The notes under the pieces were generated by a model that was given only the letters and a program-made list of their open reading frames with translations, was not told the DNA's origin and made no database searches. DNA of 64,000 nt, from positions 124,001 through 188,000 of the forward strand of contig NZ_AJWX01000006.1 of assembly GCF_000263855.1 (NCBI RefSeq). The letters run 5' to 3'. This document shows positions 30,111 through 38,919 of the stretch, one piece after another. Each line of letters starts with the position of its first letter. The first letter of the stretch is position 1. The stretch comes from Pseudomonas sp. M47T1. Lineage in GTDB: Bacteria; Pseudomonadota; Gammaproteobacteria; Pseudomonadales; Pseudomonadaceae. The translations under genes and the position numbers were made by a program.

Positions 30111-30693
30111 AATCGTGTTGCTCCGAATCGCTCAAGGCCATGGCACTGATGCTGTGGGGCATGCGCAGCACGGTGCTGTCGCCTTGGGTTTCACTCAGCT
30201 CGATGCGCTCGACGTAATGGCCGCCGCTGATCTGGATCTGCGTGAAGATTTGCTTGAGCAACAGCGAACGTGGGGTCAGGCGCAGTTGCCAATGGTCGCT
30301 GGCGCCGCTGAGCTGAAGTTCGAAGTCACGCTCCAGGGCGCTGGTGTCGCCTTGCAGCACGGCGAAGAACAGCCGGTTCTGCTCACTGCCGGCATTGCGC
30401 TCGGGCAGCATCTGCCAGCCGGTGGCGTCGCGCCGGGCAATTCCCTGTGCGGTGATGCGGTAATCCTGTTGCAGCGGTGTCTTGAGCAGCCACAGCAGGC
30501 CGAAGTCCCTTGCCAGCACGAAGGTGCCCTGGCTGGTCAACGGCATGGGCAGGGCGCGCAGGTGTTTTTCCTGAATGAACGGGCCGTGCACCACCGCAGG
30601 GTTGGCCATTTGCGCGCTCAGTTCGTGCAGGTCGAACGCCTGGGCCCCGCACGCCAGCAGCATCAGCGCCAGGGCCGTGATCAGTCGGCGCAT
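30100..30693 (-). CDS. LolA-like periplasmic lipid carrier
   Basis: The 197-residue product has a signal peptide (MRRLITALALMLLACGAQA) followed by a LolA-type fold: FIQEKHLRALPMPLTSQG, then GLLWLLKTPLQQDYRIT, the conserved core of the family. A cysteine in the signal is not in a lipobox, so it is probably soluble in the periplasm. It would carry the polyene lipid between the exporter and the outer-membrane lipoprotein. Start at 30693 overlaps the thioesterase by 13 bases. Confidence 0.88.
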   Translation of the reverse strand: MRRLITALALMLLACGAQAFDLHELSAQMANPAVVHGPFIQEKHLRALPMPLTSQGTFVLARDFGLLWLLKTPLQQDYRITAQGIARRDATGWQMLPERNAGSEQNRLFFAVLQGDTSALERDFELQLSGASDHWQLRLTPRSLLLKQIFTQIQISGGHYVERIELSETQGDSTVLRMPHSISAMALSDSEQHDFVQ

Positions 30694-31115
30694 GGCAGGC
30701 TCCGGTTCACGGCGTCGATAAACACCTGCGGCGAGGCCAGTTGCATCTCGCGGCTGGCGATTTCGACCGCCACCTGTACCGAGCTTGCGCGGGTCAGGCG
30801 TTCGCCGCTGGCCGCGTCGCTGATCAGGTAGTTGATCTTCAGGCGGTTCTCCCACTCCACCAGGCTGGCGCGCACGCTCAGGCGCTGGCCGAAGGTGGCA
30901 CCGCGCACATAGCGTAGTTGCAGGTCGATTACCGGCCACGCATAGCCGGATTCGAGCATGTGCGTGTAGTTGTGGCCAATGTGGTCCAGCAGGGCGCAGC
31001 GCGCCACTTCCAGGTACTTGACGTAATGGCCGTGCCAGACGACGTTCATGGTGTCGATGTCAAAGAATGGCACCAGGACTTCGGTATCGGCGTGAATGGC
31101 ACCCTGACTACGCAT
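30681..31115 (-). CDS. YbgC-like hotdog thioesterase of the aryl-polyene cluster
   Basis: A 144-residue 4HBT-type hotdog protein. The N-terminal FFDIDTMNVVWHGHYVKYLE carries the catalytic D-x4-5-V-x-H pattern of YbgC-like acyl thioesterases. In these clusters the thioesterase is thought to release stalled or wrongly primed chains from ACP rather than to end synthesis. It overlaps the ammonia-lyase stop by eight bases and the LolA-like gene by 13. Confidence 0.9.
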   Translation of the reverse strand: MRSQGAIHADTEVLVPFFDIDTMNVVWHGHYVKYLEVARCALLDHIGHNYTHMLESGYAWPVIDLQLRYVRGATFGQRLSVRASLVEWENRLKINYLISDAASGERLTRASSVQVAVEIASREMQLASPQVFIDAVNRSLPCAD

Positions 31116-32652
31116 GCAGCCTCCAGTGTTGCTCGGCGATACGCGTCAGGCACAGGCGCAGTTCGCCTTCCAGGGCGCGGTCTTCCAGCACCGGAGGGAA
31201 GTCTTCGGCCAATTGCCGGTGCATGGCGGCCAGGGGCGCGGGCAGCGGCCGCGCACCCTCGCCACGGCCGCGCAGCCAAACGCCTTGCTGGGCGGCCAGC
31301 AGTGTGGCGGCGGCCACCTGCTCGGTCAGTTCCAGCACGCGCAGGGCATCGCGGGCAGCAATGGTGCCCATGCTCACCTTGTCCTGGTTGTGGCATTCGG
31401 TGGAGCGCGAGAACACGCTGGCCGGCATGGTGTTTTTCAGGGCTTCGGCGGTCCAGGCGCTGGCGCCGATCTGCACGGCCTTGAAGCCATGGTTGAGCAT
31501 GGCCCGTTCGGCGCTGGCGCCGGACAGGTTGCTGGGCAGGCCATGGTTGTAGCGGGTGTCCACCAGCAGGGCCAACTGCCGGTCCAGCAGGTCGGCGACG
31601 TTGGCCACCAGGTTCTTCAGGCTGTCCATGGCGAAGGCAATGTGACCACCGTAGAAGTGCCCGCCATGCAGCACGCGCTCGGCCTCGGCGTCGATGATGG
31701 GGTTGTCGTTGGCGCTGTTCAGCTCGGTCTCGATAAAACCGCGCAGCCAGCCCAGGCTGTCCGCCAGCACGCCCAACACATGGGGGGCGCAGCGCAGCGA
31801 GTAGCGGTCCTGCAGGCGGTGCAGCGGCGCGGTGGGGGCGTCGATGGCCAGGTCCTGGCGCAGCCAGGCGGCCACCTGCATCTGCCCCGGGTGCGGCTTG
31901 GCGGCAAACAGGCGCTCGTCGAAGTGCTCGGGGTTGCCTTGCAGGGCAACCACATTGAGCGCGGTTATGCGCGTGGCCAGCTTCAGCAGGTACTCGGCGC
32001 GGCCAAACGCCTGACAGGCCAGGCCGGTCATCACGGCGGTGCCGTTCATCAGTGCCAGGGCTTCCTTTGGGCGCAGCACCAGGGGTTCCCAGCCCAGTTG
32101 GCGGTGCACCTCCAGGGCGCTGAGGCGTTCGCCCTGCCACAGCACTTCGCGTTCGCCGCACAGGGTGGCTGCCACGTAGGACAGCGGCGTCAGGTCGCCG
32201 CTGGCGCCCACCGAGCCTTCCTCTGGAATCAGTGGCAATACGTCGTGGGCCAGGAACGCGTGCAGGCGTTCCAGCAACTCTATGCGTACCCCCGACACGC
32301 CGTGGCACAACGACTGCAAGCGCGCCGCCAGCACGGCGCGGGTGGCCTGCGGGCCCAGCAGTTTACCCAGGCCGCAGCCATGGAAGGTGTACAAATGGCG
32401 AGGCAGGGCCTCCACGTGTTCCAGGGGCACGGCCACCACGCACGAGTCGCCGTAGCCGGTGGTGACGCCGTAGATCACGCCTTCCTTGTCCAGTAGCGAG
32501 TCAAGGAAGCGTGCGCCATTGGCGATGCGCTCGCGGTACGCGGCGTCGGCCTGCAGGCGGCTTTTCACCTGGCGGTTGGCCACGGCCAGCAGGGCTTCGA
32601 TACTCAGGGGGGTGGCACCAAAGGTTACCGGCTCAAGCACGGGAGTCGTCAT
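31108..32652 (-). CDS. MIO-type aromatic amino acid ammonia-lyase (HAL/TAL-like)
   Basis: The 514-residue enzyme belongs to the histidine/phenylalanine/tyrosine ammonia-lyase family. The internal A150-S151-G152 in GSVGASGDLTPLSY would form the MIO cofactor; Y61 in YGVTTGYGDS is the expected catalytic tyrosine. Position within an aryl-polyene operon, not beside hutU or hutI, argues for making a cinnamate-type starter from Phe or Tyr rather than histidine breakdown. The residues at the usual selectivity spot read F90-H91, neither the His-Leu of TAL nor the Ser-His of HAL. It overlaps the acyltransferase gene by 20 bases. Confidence 0.85.
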   Translation of the reverse strand: MTTPVLEPVTFGATPLSIEALLAVANRQVKSRLQADAAYRERIANGARFLDSLLDKEGVIYGVTTGYGDSCVVAVPLEHVEALPRHLYTFHGCGLGKLLGPQATRAVLAARLQSLCHGVSGVRIELLERLHAFLAHDVLPLIPEEGSVGASGDLTPLSYVAATLCGEREVLWQGERLSALEVHRQLGWEPLVLRPKEALALMNGTAVMTGLACQAFGRAEYLLKLATRITALNVVALQGNPEHFDERLFAAKPHPGQMQVAAWLRQDLAIDAPTAPLHRLQDRYSLRCAPHVLGVLADSLGWLRGFIETELNSANDNPIIDAEAERVLHGGHFYGGHIAFAMDSLKNLVANVADLLDRQLALLVDTRYNHGLPSNLSGASAERAMLNHGFKAVQIGASAWTAEALKNTMPASVFSRSTECHNQDKVSMGTIAARDALRVLELTEQVAAATLLAAQQGVWLRGRGEGARPLPAPLAAMHRQLAEDFPPVLEDRALEGELRLCLTRIAEQHWRLHA

Positions 32653-33568
32653 CGGTCTTCCAGAATGGGTAGAAATTGAACCATTGCCACGGGGCTTGCA
32701 GGCAGTAGTGGCCGAGCCGGTCGGCGTAGCGGGCAGCCCAGTGGGCAATAACCTGGTCGCGGTCGCTGCGGCGCCATTGAATGGTGTCGGCGAAAGGTTC
32801 CAATACCACGCGATAGCGGCCTTCGCTTTTGAGGCAGAACATCAGGTTGAGCGGGCACTTGAGCAGGCCCGCCAGCAGCCACGGGCCCTGGGGGAAGGCG
32901 GCCGGGTGGCCGAGGAAATTCACCCGCACGTGGCGGCCACCGTGCAGCGGCACCCGGTCGCCGGCAATGGCCAGCCACTCGCCGCGGTCCAGGCGCTGGC
33001 TCAGTTGCAGCATGATGGCCGGGTCCAGCTCGCTGACCTGGATCAGCCGCAGGTTGGTAGCCCCGGCTTCGCCCAGCAGGCGGTTGAAGCGTTCGGCATG
33101 CTTGGTGTGCACCAGCACGTTCATGGTGACTTGCTCGCCCAGCTCGGCCAGGGCCCGGCACACTTCCAGGTTGCCCAGGTGGGCGCCCACCAGCATCTGG
33201 CCGCGTGCGCCGCGCAATTGGGCGCGCAGGTTGCCCGGGTCGACAATCTCGATGTGGTTGATGTCGAGTTTGCCGTTCCATACGTCGAGCTTGTCCAACA
33301 GGGCGTCGGCAAAGGCCATGAACTGGCGGAACACTCGCCAATGCCCGGGCTTGAGCTGCGGCCTGGCCGACCAGGTGGCCAGGTGTTGCTGGTACTGCCA
33401 GGCACTGCGCCGGGCGCTGCGGCCGAACAGGAAGAAATAGAACACGATGCCGTACAGGATCGGGCTCAGCACGCGCCGGCCCAGTACGCGGATGCCGAAG
33501 GCGGTCAGTTTCATCAGCCAGAAGCTGCCGCGCTCCTGGTGGGCAGCCCAGTGTTGCCGTTCACTCAC
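32633..33568 (-). CDS. LpxL-like acyltransferase of the aryl-polyene cluster
   Basis: A 311-residue protein of the lauroyl/myristoyl lipid A acyltransferase (LpxL/HtrB-like) family. One N-terminal membrane segment (SPILYGIVFYFFLF) is followed by the catalytic AHLGNLEVCRAL, an H-x4-E variant of the family motif, and IAGDRVPLHGG. It probably attaches the polyene acyl chain, or a fatty acid, to the lipid or sugar anchor. The GTG start overlaps the glycosyltransferase stop (GTGA), which fixes this start; the frame is open further upstream inside the other gene. Confidence 0.88.
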   Translation of the reverse strand: MSERQHWAAHQERGSFWLMKLTAFGIRVLGRRVLSPILYGIVFYFFLFGRSARRSAWQYQQHLATWSARPQLKPGHWRVFRQFMAFADALLDKLDVWNGKLDINHIEIVDPGNLRAQLRGARGQMLVGAHLGNLEVCRALAELGEQVTMNVLVHTKHAERFNRLLGEAGATNLRLIQVSELDPAIMLQLSQRLDRGEWLAIAGDRVPLHGGRHVRVNFLGHPAAFPQGPWLLAGLLKCPLNLMFCLKSEGRYRVVLEPFADTIQWRRSDRDQVIAHWAARYADRLGHYCLQAPWQWFNFYPFWKTDDDSRA

Positions 33569-34299
33569 GCCAGCCACCGTCGCCAGAGGATCAGCGGCCA
33601 GCGCAGCAACATGCCGAAGAACAGCTTGGCGTGCATTTTCGAAATTAACGCGTTGTCGTGGAACAGGCGGAAGTGCGACAGCCCGTCCTGGGGGTAATGC
33701 ACCTTGGTGGGCAACCAGCGCATGGCCTGATTTTGCCAGGCCAGGCGCACGAGGATTTCGGGGTCGAAATCCATCCGCCGGCCCAGGCGCACACGGTCGA
33801 TCAGGCGCAGGGTGGGTGGCAATGGGTAAATGCGAAATCCGCACATGGAGTCGGGGATGGCCAGCGACAGGCTGTTGATCCACACCCACACGTGGGTCAG
33901 GTAACGGGCGTACAGGCGCCCCTTGGGCACGCTGGCGTCATATTGCGGGTAGCCGCACACCAAGGCTTCGGGGTGCTGGCGCGATTGTTCGATGAAGCGG
34001 GCGATGTCCTGCAGGTCGTGCTGGCCGTCGGCGTCCACCTGCAACGCATGGCTGAAACCCAGGCGAGCAGCCTCACGCAAGCCTGCCATCACGGCGCCGC
34101 CCTTGCCCTGGTTGGCCGGCAGGCGCACCAGCCACACCTGGGGTTCGGCGGCCAGATGCTCCAGCACCTGAGCGCAGGCCGGACTGCTGGCGTCGTCCAC
34201 CAGCACGCAAGGCAGGCCTGCGCCCAGCAGTTCGGCGACCACGGCCGGTACTGCGCGCTCGTGGTTGTACACCGGAATTACCGCGCAAGGCTTATGCAT
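33565..34299 (-). CDS. Family 2 glycosyltransferase of the aryl-polyene cluster
   Basis: A 244-residue GT-A enzyme beginning [14 protein letters not shown]. It contains VLVDDAS, NQGKGGAVMAGL and the metal-binding QVDADGQHD, as in dolichol-phosphate-mannose-synthase-like GT2 proteins. It likely adds a sugar to the lipid anchor of the polyene; donor unknown. The ATG at 34299 overlaps the ligase gene by eight bases; an upstream in-frame start inside the ligase is less likely. Confidence 0.9.
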   Translation of the reverse strand: MHKPCAVIPVYNHERAVPAVVAELLGAGLPCVLVDDASSPACAQVLEHLAAEPQVWLVRLPANQGKGGAVMAGLREAARLGFSHALQVDADGQHDLQDIARFIEQSRQHPEALVCGYPQYDASVPKGRLYARYLTHVWVWINSLSLAIPDSMCGFRIYPLPPTLRLIDRVRLGRRMDFDPEILVRLAWQNQAMRWLPTKVHYPQDGLSHFRLFHDNALISKMHAKLFFGMLLRWPLILWRRWLA

Positions 34300-35965
34300 G
34301 GGCGGCCTCCAGCAGTATGCGGCCGCTTGAGCAGGGGTTGCCGCCATGGCGGTAGCTGAAGTGCAGCTTGCCGCGTTCGTTGTCCAAGCGCAGGGTAAGG
34401 TCCAGCAGGTCGCCGGGACGCACCAGTTGCTGGAACTTCAAGACTTCCATGCCAGCAAAACGCGGTGGCAAGGCCAGCCATTGCTGCCCCAGTGCCAGCG
34501 CCCAGTCCACCTGGACCACGCCGGGCAATACCGGGGCGCTGGGGAAATGGCCGCTGAAGAAGGCCAGGTCCACGGGCACGGCCAATTGCAGTTGCCACTC
34601 ATCGCCCTCCTGGCGGCAGGCCAGCAACTCCGGCGCCTTGGGCCGGGGTGCCAGCAGCAGGTTGTTCACCTCGGCCTGGGGCAGTTTGCCCTGGCTGTTG
34701 AATGGCAGCTCGCGCAGCAGTCGCCAGCGGCGTGGCAAGGCAATGGCTTCGCAGTGGCCGGCAAGGTGCTGACGCAGCTGTTCGGTCAGCGCCCGCCGGC
34801 CGCCGCTGTGCAACGCTTGCAGGCCTTCGGGGCTGAGCACCAGCAGGGCGCCGAGGCTGGCCCGGGCCTGCTGGATCATGCCCAGGCGTACGTCCTGTAC
34901 CCAGGGATGCTCAAGCAGAGCCTGTTCGAGCATGGGCAGCGACACGCGTTTTTCTTCCAGCTTGACGATACGGTCCAACCGACCCAGCAGGTTGAAACGG
35001 CCATCGGCGGCAAACTCGACGGCGTCGGCGGTTTGTTCCACATGGCCTGGGGCAAGGTAGGGCGACTCGATGCACAAAGCCCCTTCGGCATTCTGGCTCA
35101 GGCGCACGTCGGCGAAGGCTTGCCACAGGCTGTCCTGCTGGCGCCAGGCGATGCCGCCGGTTTCCGAGCTGCCAAGGATCTCGGTAGGGCGCTGGCCGAT
35201 GCGCTCGGCCAACAGTGCTGCGGCGTCTGCCGGCAGGGCGCCGCCGGACGAGAACACCCGCTTGACGGCGCTCATGGCCTGCCAGTCGAGGTTTTCGCCC
35301 ATGCGCTTGAGCAGCGCGGGGCTGGCCACCCAGGCAAACGCCGGGTACTCGCGGCTGTGGCGTTGCATGTCTTCGGCAAACGGCAATTGCCGGCGCAGGA
35401 ACGGCCGGCCCGCACACAGCGGCCACAGCACACGGAACAGCAGGCCGTAGATGTGCTGGGTGGCCACGCTGCCAATGATGCAGGCATTGCCCAGGTCCGC
35501 CGACCACAGGGTGTGCAGCGCCTGCACTTCGTTGGCCAGTTGCCGGAGTGTCTTGTCGATACCCTTGGGTGCGCCAGTGGAGCCGGAGGTGCACAGCTTC
35601 AGTTGCAGGCGGTCCAGGTCCAGCGGGGCGCCAGGCAATGGTTCGGCGTATAGCTCGCCCAGCCCTGGTCGCTCGTCGGTCAGCCACAGGTCCACCTCGG
35701 CCGACCAGCGCTGGCGCGTCTGCGCCTGCAAGTCGGCGGGCAGCAGCACGCTGGCGCCTGCGCGCCAGGCGCCCAACAGCGCGATAGCCAGTTCGCCGGC
35801 GTCCTCCAGGTACACCGCCACGCGCTTGATGCCGCGCGCTTGCAGGCCTGCGGCCAGGGCCAGCGCGCTTTTGCGCAATTGCTCAAGGCTCATGGCCGGG
35901 GCGAAGGTCACTTCGCGGTTTGGCTCGGGCTCGAGCAGCAGGTGCTCTAGGGGTATCCAGCTCAT
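34292..35965 (-). CDS. Acyl/aryl-CoA-type ligase fused to a FabA/Z-like dehydratase
   Basis: A 557-residue fusion. The first ~430 residues are an AMP-forming ligase of the ANL family, with [11 protein letters not shown] (phosphate loop), [24 protein letters not shown] and a catalytic-type lysine in FNSQGKLPQ. It should adenylate the aromatic starter acid and load an ACP. The last ~120 residues form a hotdog dehydratase domain with [20 protein letters not shown], as in FabA/FabZ/ApeI. Some clusters encode these two as separate genes. Start at 35965 overlaps the membrane gene by four bases. Confidence 0.9.
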   Translation of the reverse strand: MSWIPLEHLLLEPEPNREVTFAPAMSLEQLRKSALALAAGLQARGIKRVAVYLEDAGELAIALLGAWRAGASVLLPADLQAQTRQRWSAEVDLWLTDERPGLGELYAEPLPGAPLDLDRLQLKLCTSGSTGAPKGIDKTLRQLANEVQALHTLWSADLGNACIIGSVATQHIYGLLFRVLWPLCAGRPFLRRQLPFAEDMQRHSREYPAFAWVASPALLKRMGENLDWQAMSAVKRVFSSGGALPADAAALLAERIGQRPTEILGSSETGGIAWRQQDSLWQAFADVRLSQNAEGALCIESPYLAPGHVEQTADAVEFAADGRFNLLGRLDRIVKLEEKRVSLPMLEQALLEHPWVQDVRLGMIQQARASLGALLVLSPEGLQALHSGGRRALTEQLRQHLAGHCEAIALPRRWRLLRELPFNSQGKLPQAEVNNLLLAPRPKAPELLACRQEGDEWQLQLAVPVDLAFFSGHFPSAPVLPGVVQVDWALALGQQWLALPPRFAGMEVLKFQQLVRPGDLLDLTLRLDNERGKLHFSYRHGGNPCSSGRILLEAAHA

Positions 35966-36507
35966 GCGCGGCCTCTTACGCGTTGTCGAATCAACCATTC
36001 GGCGGCGAACAGCAGGCCCATCAACCCGTAGGCGATCAGGCCGGTGTAAAGCGTCCACCAACTCAGGGGCGCCCACAGGGTCAGGGCGGCAGCGATCAGG
36101 CCGTTGCCCAGGAAGAACAGGCTCCAGGCCTGGGTGACCTTGCGGGTGTAGGCAATGGCCACGTCCGGCAGCGTCGGCTCGCTGAGCCGTGCCAGGCGCT
36201 CGGCCATGGGCATGCCGTGGCGCAGGCTCAGGCCGAACAGCGCCAGCAACAGGCTGCTGATGAGCACGGGGTACCAGCGCAGCAGGTGCGGGTTGTCGAA
36301 CAGCGCCAGCACCAGGCAGAAGCCGAGGACCAGCGCGGCCATCCACAGGTTGCCGGCTCGCCGTTCACCGGTCAGGGCGCGGCCCAGCCACAGGCAGCCC
36401 AGCAACAGGCCGAACTGCCAGGGTGCGAAGTGCTCCATGCCGAAATACACCGCGAAGGGGTACACCAGGCCGGCCACAACCAGCACCAGGCCAATCAGCT
36501 GTTTCAT
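35962..36507 (-). CDS. COG4648 family inner-membrane protein
   Basis: A 181-residue integral membrane protein with about six hydrophobic segments and RKVTQAWSLFFLGNGLIAAA near the C-terminal third, characteristic of the COG4648 proteins found in nearly all aryl-polyene clusters. Its role is not established; a scaffold for the cytoplasmic synthase at the membrane is one inference. It overlaps the ACP gene by four bases at its start and the ligase gene by four at its end. Confidence 0.85.
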   Translation of the reverse strand: MKQLIGLVLVVAGLVYPFAVYFGMEHFAPWQFGLLLGCLWLGRALTGERRAGNLWMAALVLGFCLVLALFDNPHLLRWYPVLISSLLLALFGLSLRHGMPMAERLARLSEPTLPDVAIAYTRKVTQAWSLFFLGNGLIAAALTLWAPLSWWTLYTGLIAYGLMGLLFAAEWLIRQRVRGRA

Positions 36508-36758
36508 GCGGCGGCGTTGACCAGGCGGTACACGGCTTCGACCACGTCATCGACGGTGCGCACGGCCTTGAATTCATCGGCGGCGATTTTCTTGCCGGTC
36601 TTGCGCTTGATGTGATCGATCAGGTCCACGGCGTCGATGCTGTCGATTTCCAGGTCCTGGTACAGGTTGGCCTGAAGGGTGACGCGCTCGGGTTCCAGTT
36701 CGAACAGCTCGACCAGGGCATCGCGCAGGGTGTTGAAAATGTCTTCACGGGTTTGCAT
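36504..36758 (-). CDS. Acyl carrier protein (second of the pair)
   Basis: An 84-residue carrier protein with the phosphopantetheine serine in LEIDSIDAVDLIDHI. In characterised clusters two ACPs cooperate, one loading the aromatic starter and one carrying chains. It lies nine bases after the other ACP gene; the stop overlaps the COG4648 gene. Confidence 0.94.
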   Translation of the reverse strand: MQTREDIFNTLRDALVELFELEPERVTLQANLYQDLEIDSIDAVDLIDHIKRKTGKKIAADEFKAVRTVDDVVEAVYRLVNAAA

Positions 36759-36767
36759 GGTACTGCC

Positions 36768-37040
36768 TCACGCGGCCTTTTTTGCCGTGACGAAAGCCGC
36801 AAGGCTGGTCACGCTGCTGAAATGATTGCGGGTGTCCTTGGCGTCGGCGTCGATCTTGATGCCGAAACGCTTCTGGATGGCCAAGCCCAGTTCCAGGGCG
36901 TCGACCGAGTCCAGGCCCAGGCCTTCGCCGAACAGAGTCTGGTCGTCGCCGATGTCCTGGGCGCTGATGTCTTCGAGCCCCAGGGCGTCGATGATCAACA
37001 GCTTGATTTCATGGTTAAGCTCGGGGTGCAGAGCGCTCAT
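36768..37040 (-). CDS. Acyl carrier protein (first of the pair)
   Basis: A 90-residue carrier protein with the modification site GLDSVDALELGLAI. It has a longer N-terminus (MSALHPELNHEIKLLIIDAL) than the second ACP. The start overlaps the PlsC-type acyltransferase gene by 26 bases. Confidence 0.94.
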   Translation of the reverse strand: MSALHPELNHEIKLLIIDALGLEDISAQDIGDDQTLFGEGLGLDSVDALELGLAIQKRFGIKIDADAKDTRNHFSSVTSLAAFVTAKKAA

Positions 37041-37842
37041 TGAGGGCGAGCTCCTTGATGAAGTAATGGTGCAGATGATCGTTGAGTGCGCGCGAAGCCT
37101 TGGGTGCAGGGCCTTGCGCGGCGAACGCCTGTGGTTCTATATCGGCACCTACGCGCAAACTGAAATGCACGCGGCGCGATGGGATCCGGTACCAGGGCTC
37201 GGCCTTGGTCAGAGTGGCGGGGTTGACCGTGATCACCACCGGGGTAATCACCTGGGCCCCGCGCAATGCAATGGCCGCGGCGCCGCGATGAAAACTGGGC
37301 GGCTGGCCCGGGCAGGTGCGGGTGCCCTCGGGAAAGATGATCAGGGTCTGGCCCTGTTCCAGCGCGCCCACGGCGGTGTCGAGCATGCCCATGCTGCCGT
37401 CGTTGCTGATATAGCCGGTGCCGCGTACGGCGCCCCGGGTGAACGGGTTTTGCCAAAGGCTCTGCTTGACTACGCAGTTGGCGTCGCGCACCAGGCCTAT
37501 CAGGAACACCACGTCGATCAGCGAGGGGTGGTTGGCGATGATCATCTGCCCCGGCCGGCCCAAGCGCTCTGCGCCACTTACCTCATAGGTCAGCACGCCG
37601 GCGCGGGCCATGAAGCGGATGAACAGCCAGAAAAGCTGGCTGACGGTGCGGCGAGCGCGGCGGTGGTGGGCCTCGGAGCTGCCCGGCAGCAGGGCCAGCA
37701 AGGGCAAAATAAACACGCGCAGGCACAGGCCGCCCAGCCCGAACAGGGCGAAGCTGGTGGCCGTGGCAATCAGGCGCCACAGCCAGGTAGTGCGAGCCTT
37801 GCTCAGCGGTTGCGTTGCCAGTTCCATGCGCGGCGTTTCCAT
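37015..37842 (-). CDS. PlsC-type lysophospholipid acyltransferase
   Basis: A 275-residue 1-acylglycerol-3-phosphate acyltransferase-like protein with an N-terminal membrane segment (LIATATSFALFGLGGLCLRV), the catalytic NHPSLIDVVFL (H-x4-D) and IIFPEGTRT. It likely acylates the lipid anchor of the product. The start is uncertain: METPRM at 37842 or MELATQ 15 bases further in; neither has a strong ribosome binding site, and both lie within or beside the end of the upstream gene, so coupled translation is likely. Confidence 0.85.
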   Translation of the reverse strand: METPRMELATQPLSKARTTWLWRLIATATSFALFGLGGLCLRVFILPLLALLPGSSEAHHRRARRTVSQLFWLFIRFMARAGVLTYEVSGAERLGRPGQMIIANHPSLIDVVFLIGLVRDANCVVKQSLWQNPFTRGAVRGTGYISNDGSMGMLDTAVGALEQGQTLIIFPEGTRTCPGQPPSFHRGAAAIALRGAQVITPVVITVNPATLTKAEPWYRIPSRRVHFSLRVGADIEPQAFAAQGPAPKASRALNDHLHHYFIKELALNERSAPRA

Positions 37843-38522
37843 ACGTGGTGGCAGTGAGATTGCTGTGTGGTCAGGGCGCGCAGCAGGTTCAGCGCATGGG
37901 GCCATTGGCAGGTCGCTGCATCCTGGGCGGCGGGCGCAAGCGCCAGGCTCCAGTCGTCGCCCGGCGTAATGACCAGGCCTACGGCGTAAGGAAAGGGGAC
38001 GTCAGTGATCCATTGCGAATAGGCCGCAGGCGGCTGTTCCTCGCAGATCACCAGCAGCACGGCCTCGGCGCCATCCCCCAGCAATGCCGCCGCTTCCAGC
38101 AAGCCATGTTCCAGCCCGTCACCGGCGGCGGCGAGTGCCGTCATTTCACTGGTTTCGGCGCGCAGTATCGACCACAGGCCAATGACCGCGTTGTGCACGG
38201 ACAGGCTGAACTGGGTAGGCGACAGTGGCTCGCGCGCGGCCAGGTCACCCAGTATGTTGAAGGTAAGCGGCGTTTCGCCGTGGCGGGACATAAACACCAG
38301 CGGCATGGCCGGGCGGTCGTCGGCCAGCGGCCAACCCACGTGAAAGGCCATGCGGGCCAGCCTGCCAAGACGGCGCCGTTGCATGGCTGGCAGGAATGAC
38401 ACGTCGGGAGCGGCATCGCCACAGTCGAGCGGGCAGGGCGCCCGGCTCCATTTCAGCCAGTCGTCGCCCGTGGTCAGCCCTGGAGCCCAGGCCCGCCATT
38501 GTGCGATGTTGAAGTTGATCAC
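37803..38522 (-). CDS. Ketosynthase-like chain-length factor (Ketoacyl-synt_2)
   Basis: The first gene of the operon encodes a 239-residue protein of the beta-ketoacyl synthase N-terminal-like group (PF13723 type), about half the length of a full ketosynthase. Features include FMSRHGETPLTFNILGDLA and PTQFSLSVHNAVIGLWSI, where SLSVHNAV takes the place of the Cys-containing active-site segment, so it is not a condensing enzyme on its own. In aryl-polyene systems such proteins pair with a full ketosynthase and set chain length. The promoter-like pair upstream is at 38618-38646. Confidence 0.88.
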   Translation of the reverse strand: MINFNIAQWRAWAPGLTTGDDWLKWSRAPCPLDCGDAAPDVSFLPAMQRRRLGRLARMAFHVGWPLADDRPAMPLVFMSRHGETPLTFNILGDLAAREPLSPTQFSLSVHNAVIGLWSILRAETSEMTALAAAGDGLEHGLLEAAALLGDGAEAVLLVICEEQPPAAYSQWITDVPFPYAVGLVITPGDDWSLALAPAAQDAATCQWPHALNLLRALTTQQSHCHHVWKRRAWNWQRNR

Positions 38523-38919
38523 TGTACGGTTTTCCTGCCCTTGCGGGCTTCCATTCCATGGGAATCGACTCGCGTCTGCGGCTCGCCATGTAACGGCGTA
38601 GTATCGGAGTGGCGCGCATTATCCGGATGAGGGCTGTTAGTAGCAAACATTGGTTACATCGCGGCTACAAAACATTACAGACGGTCGTGTAGGTATCAAT
38701 CAGTCACGGCGACACGACCATTCGGCAATGATATCAAAAAGCCTGCTTTCAAGCTGGCCAGGCTGGCCCGTCGGGTGGGCAACAATAGCCTCGGCGGCTG
38801 ATCAGGCATAGTTGGCCACTTCCGAAAAACCGGTAGGACTCCTCTGATCCAAAGGTGCTGGCTTATGAGCTGGCTGGCCATCTACACTGGCTCATTCACT
38901 GGTACACGGAGGTCTACCC
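38523..38919. other. Divergent control region between the aryl-polyene operon and parA-like gene
   Basis: This 397-base gap carries the candidate promoter of the aryl-polyene operon on the - strand and the leader of the ParA-like gene on the + strand. No small gene was accepted and no regulator gene sits beside the cluster. Confidence 0.5.
38618..38646 (-). promoter_or_regulatory. Candidate sigma-70 promoter of the aryl-polyene operon
   Basis: On the - strand TTGCTA (38646-38641) and GATAAT (38623-38618) are separated by 17 bases and lie about 96 bases upstream of the first gene. It is the best match in the gap but has not been tested. Confidence 0.4.

Noticed and set aside
31108..32652. hutH, histidine breakdown
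   Set aside because: No other hut genes are nearby, the gene is embedded in the aryl-polyene operon with overlaps on both sides, and the selectivity residues are not the HAL pair.
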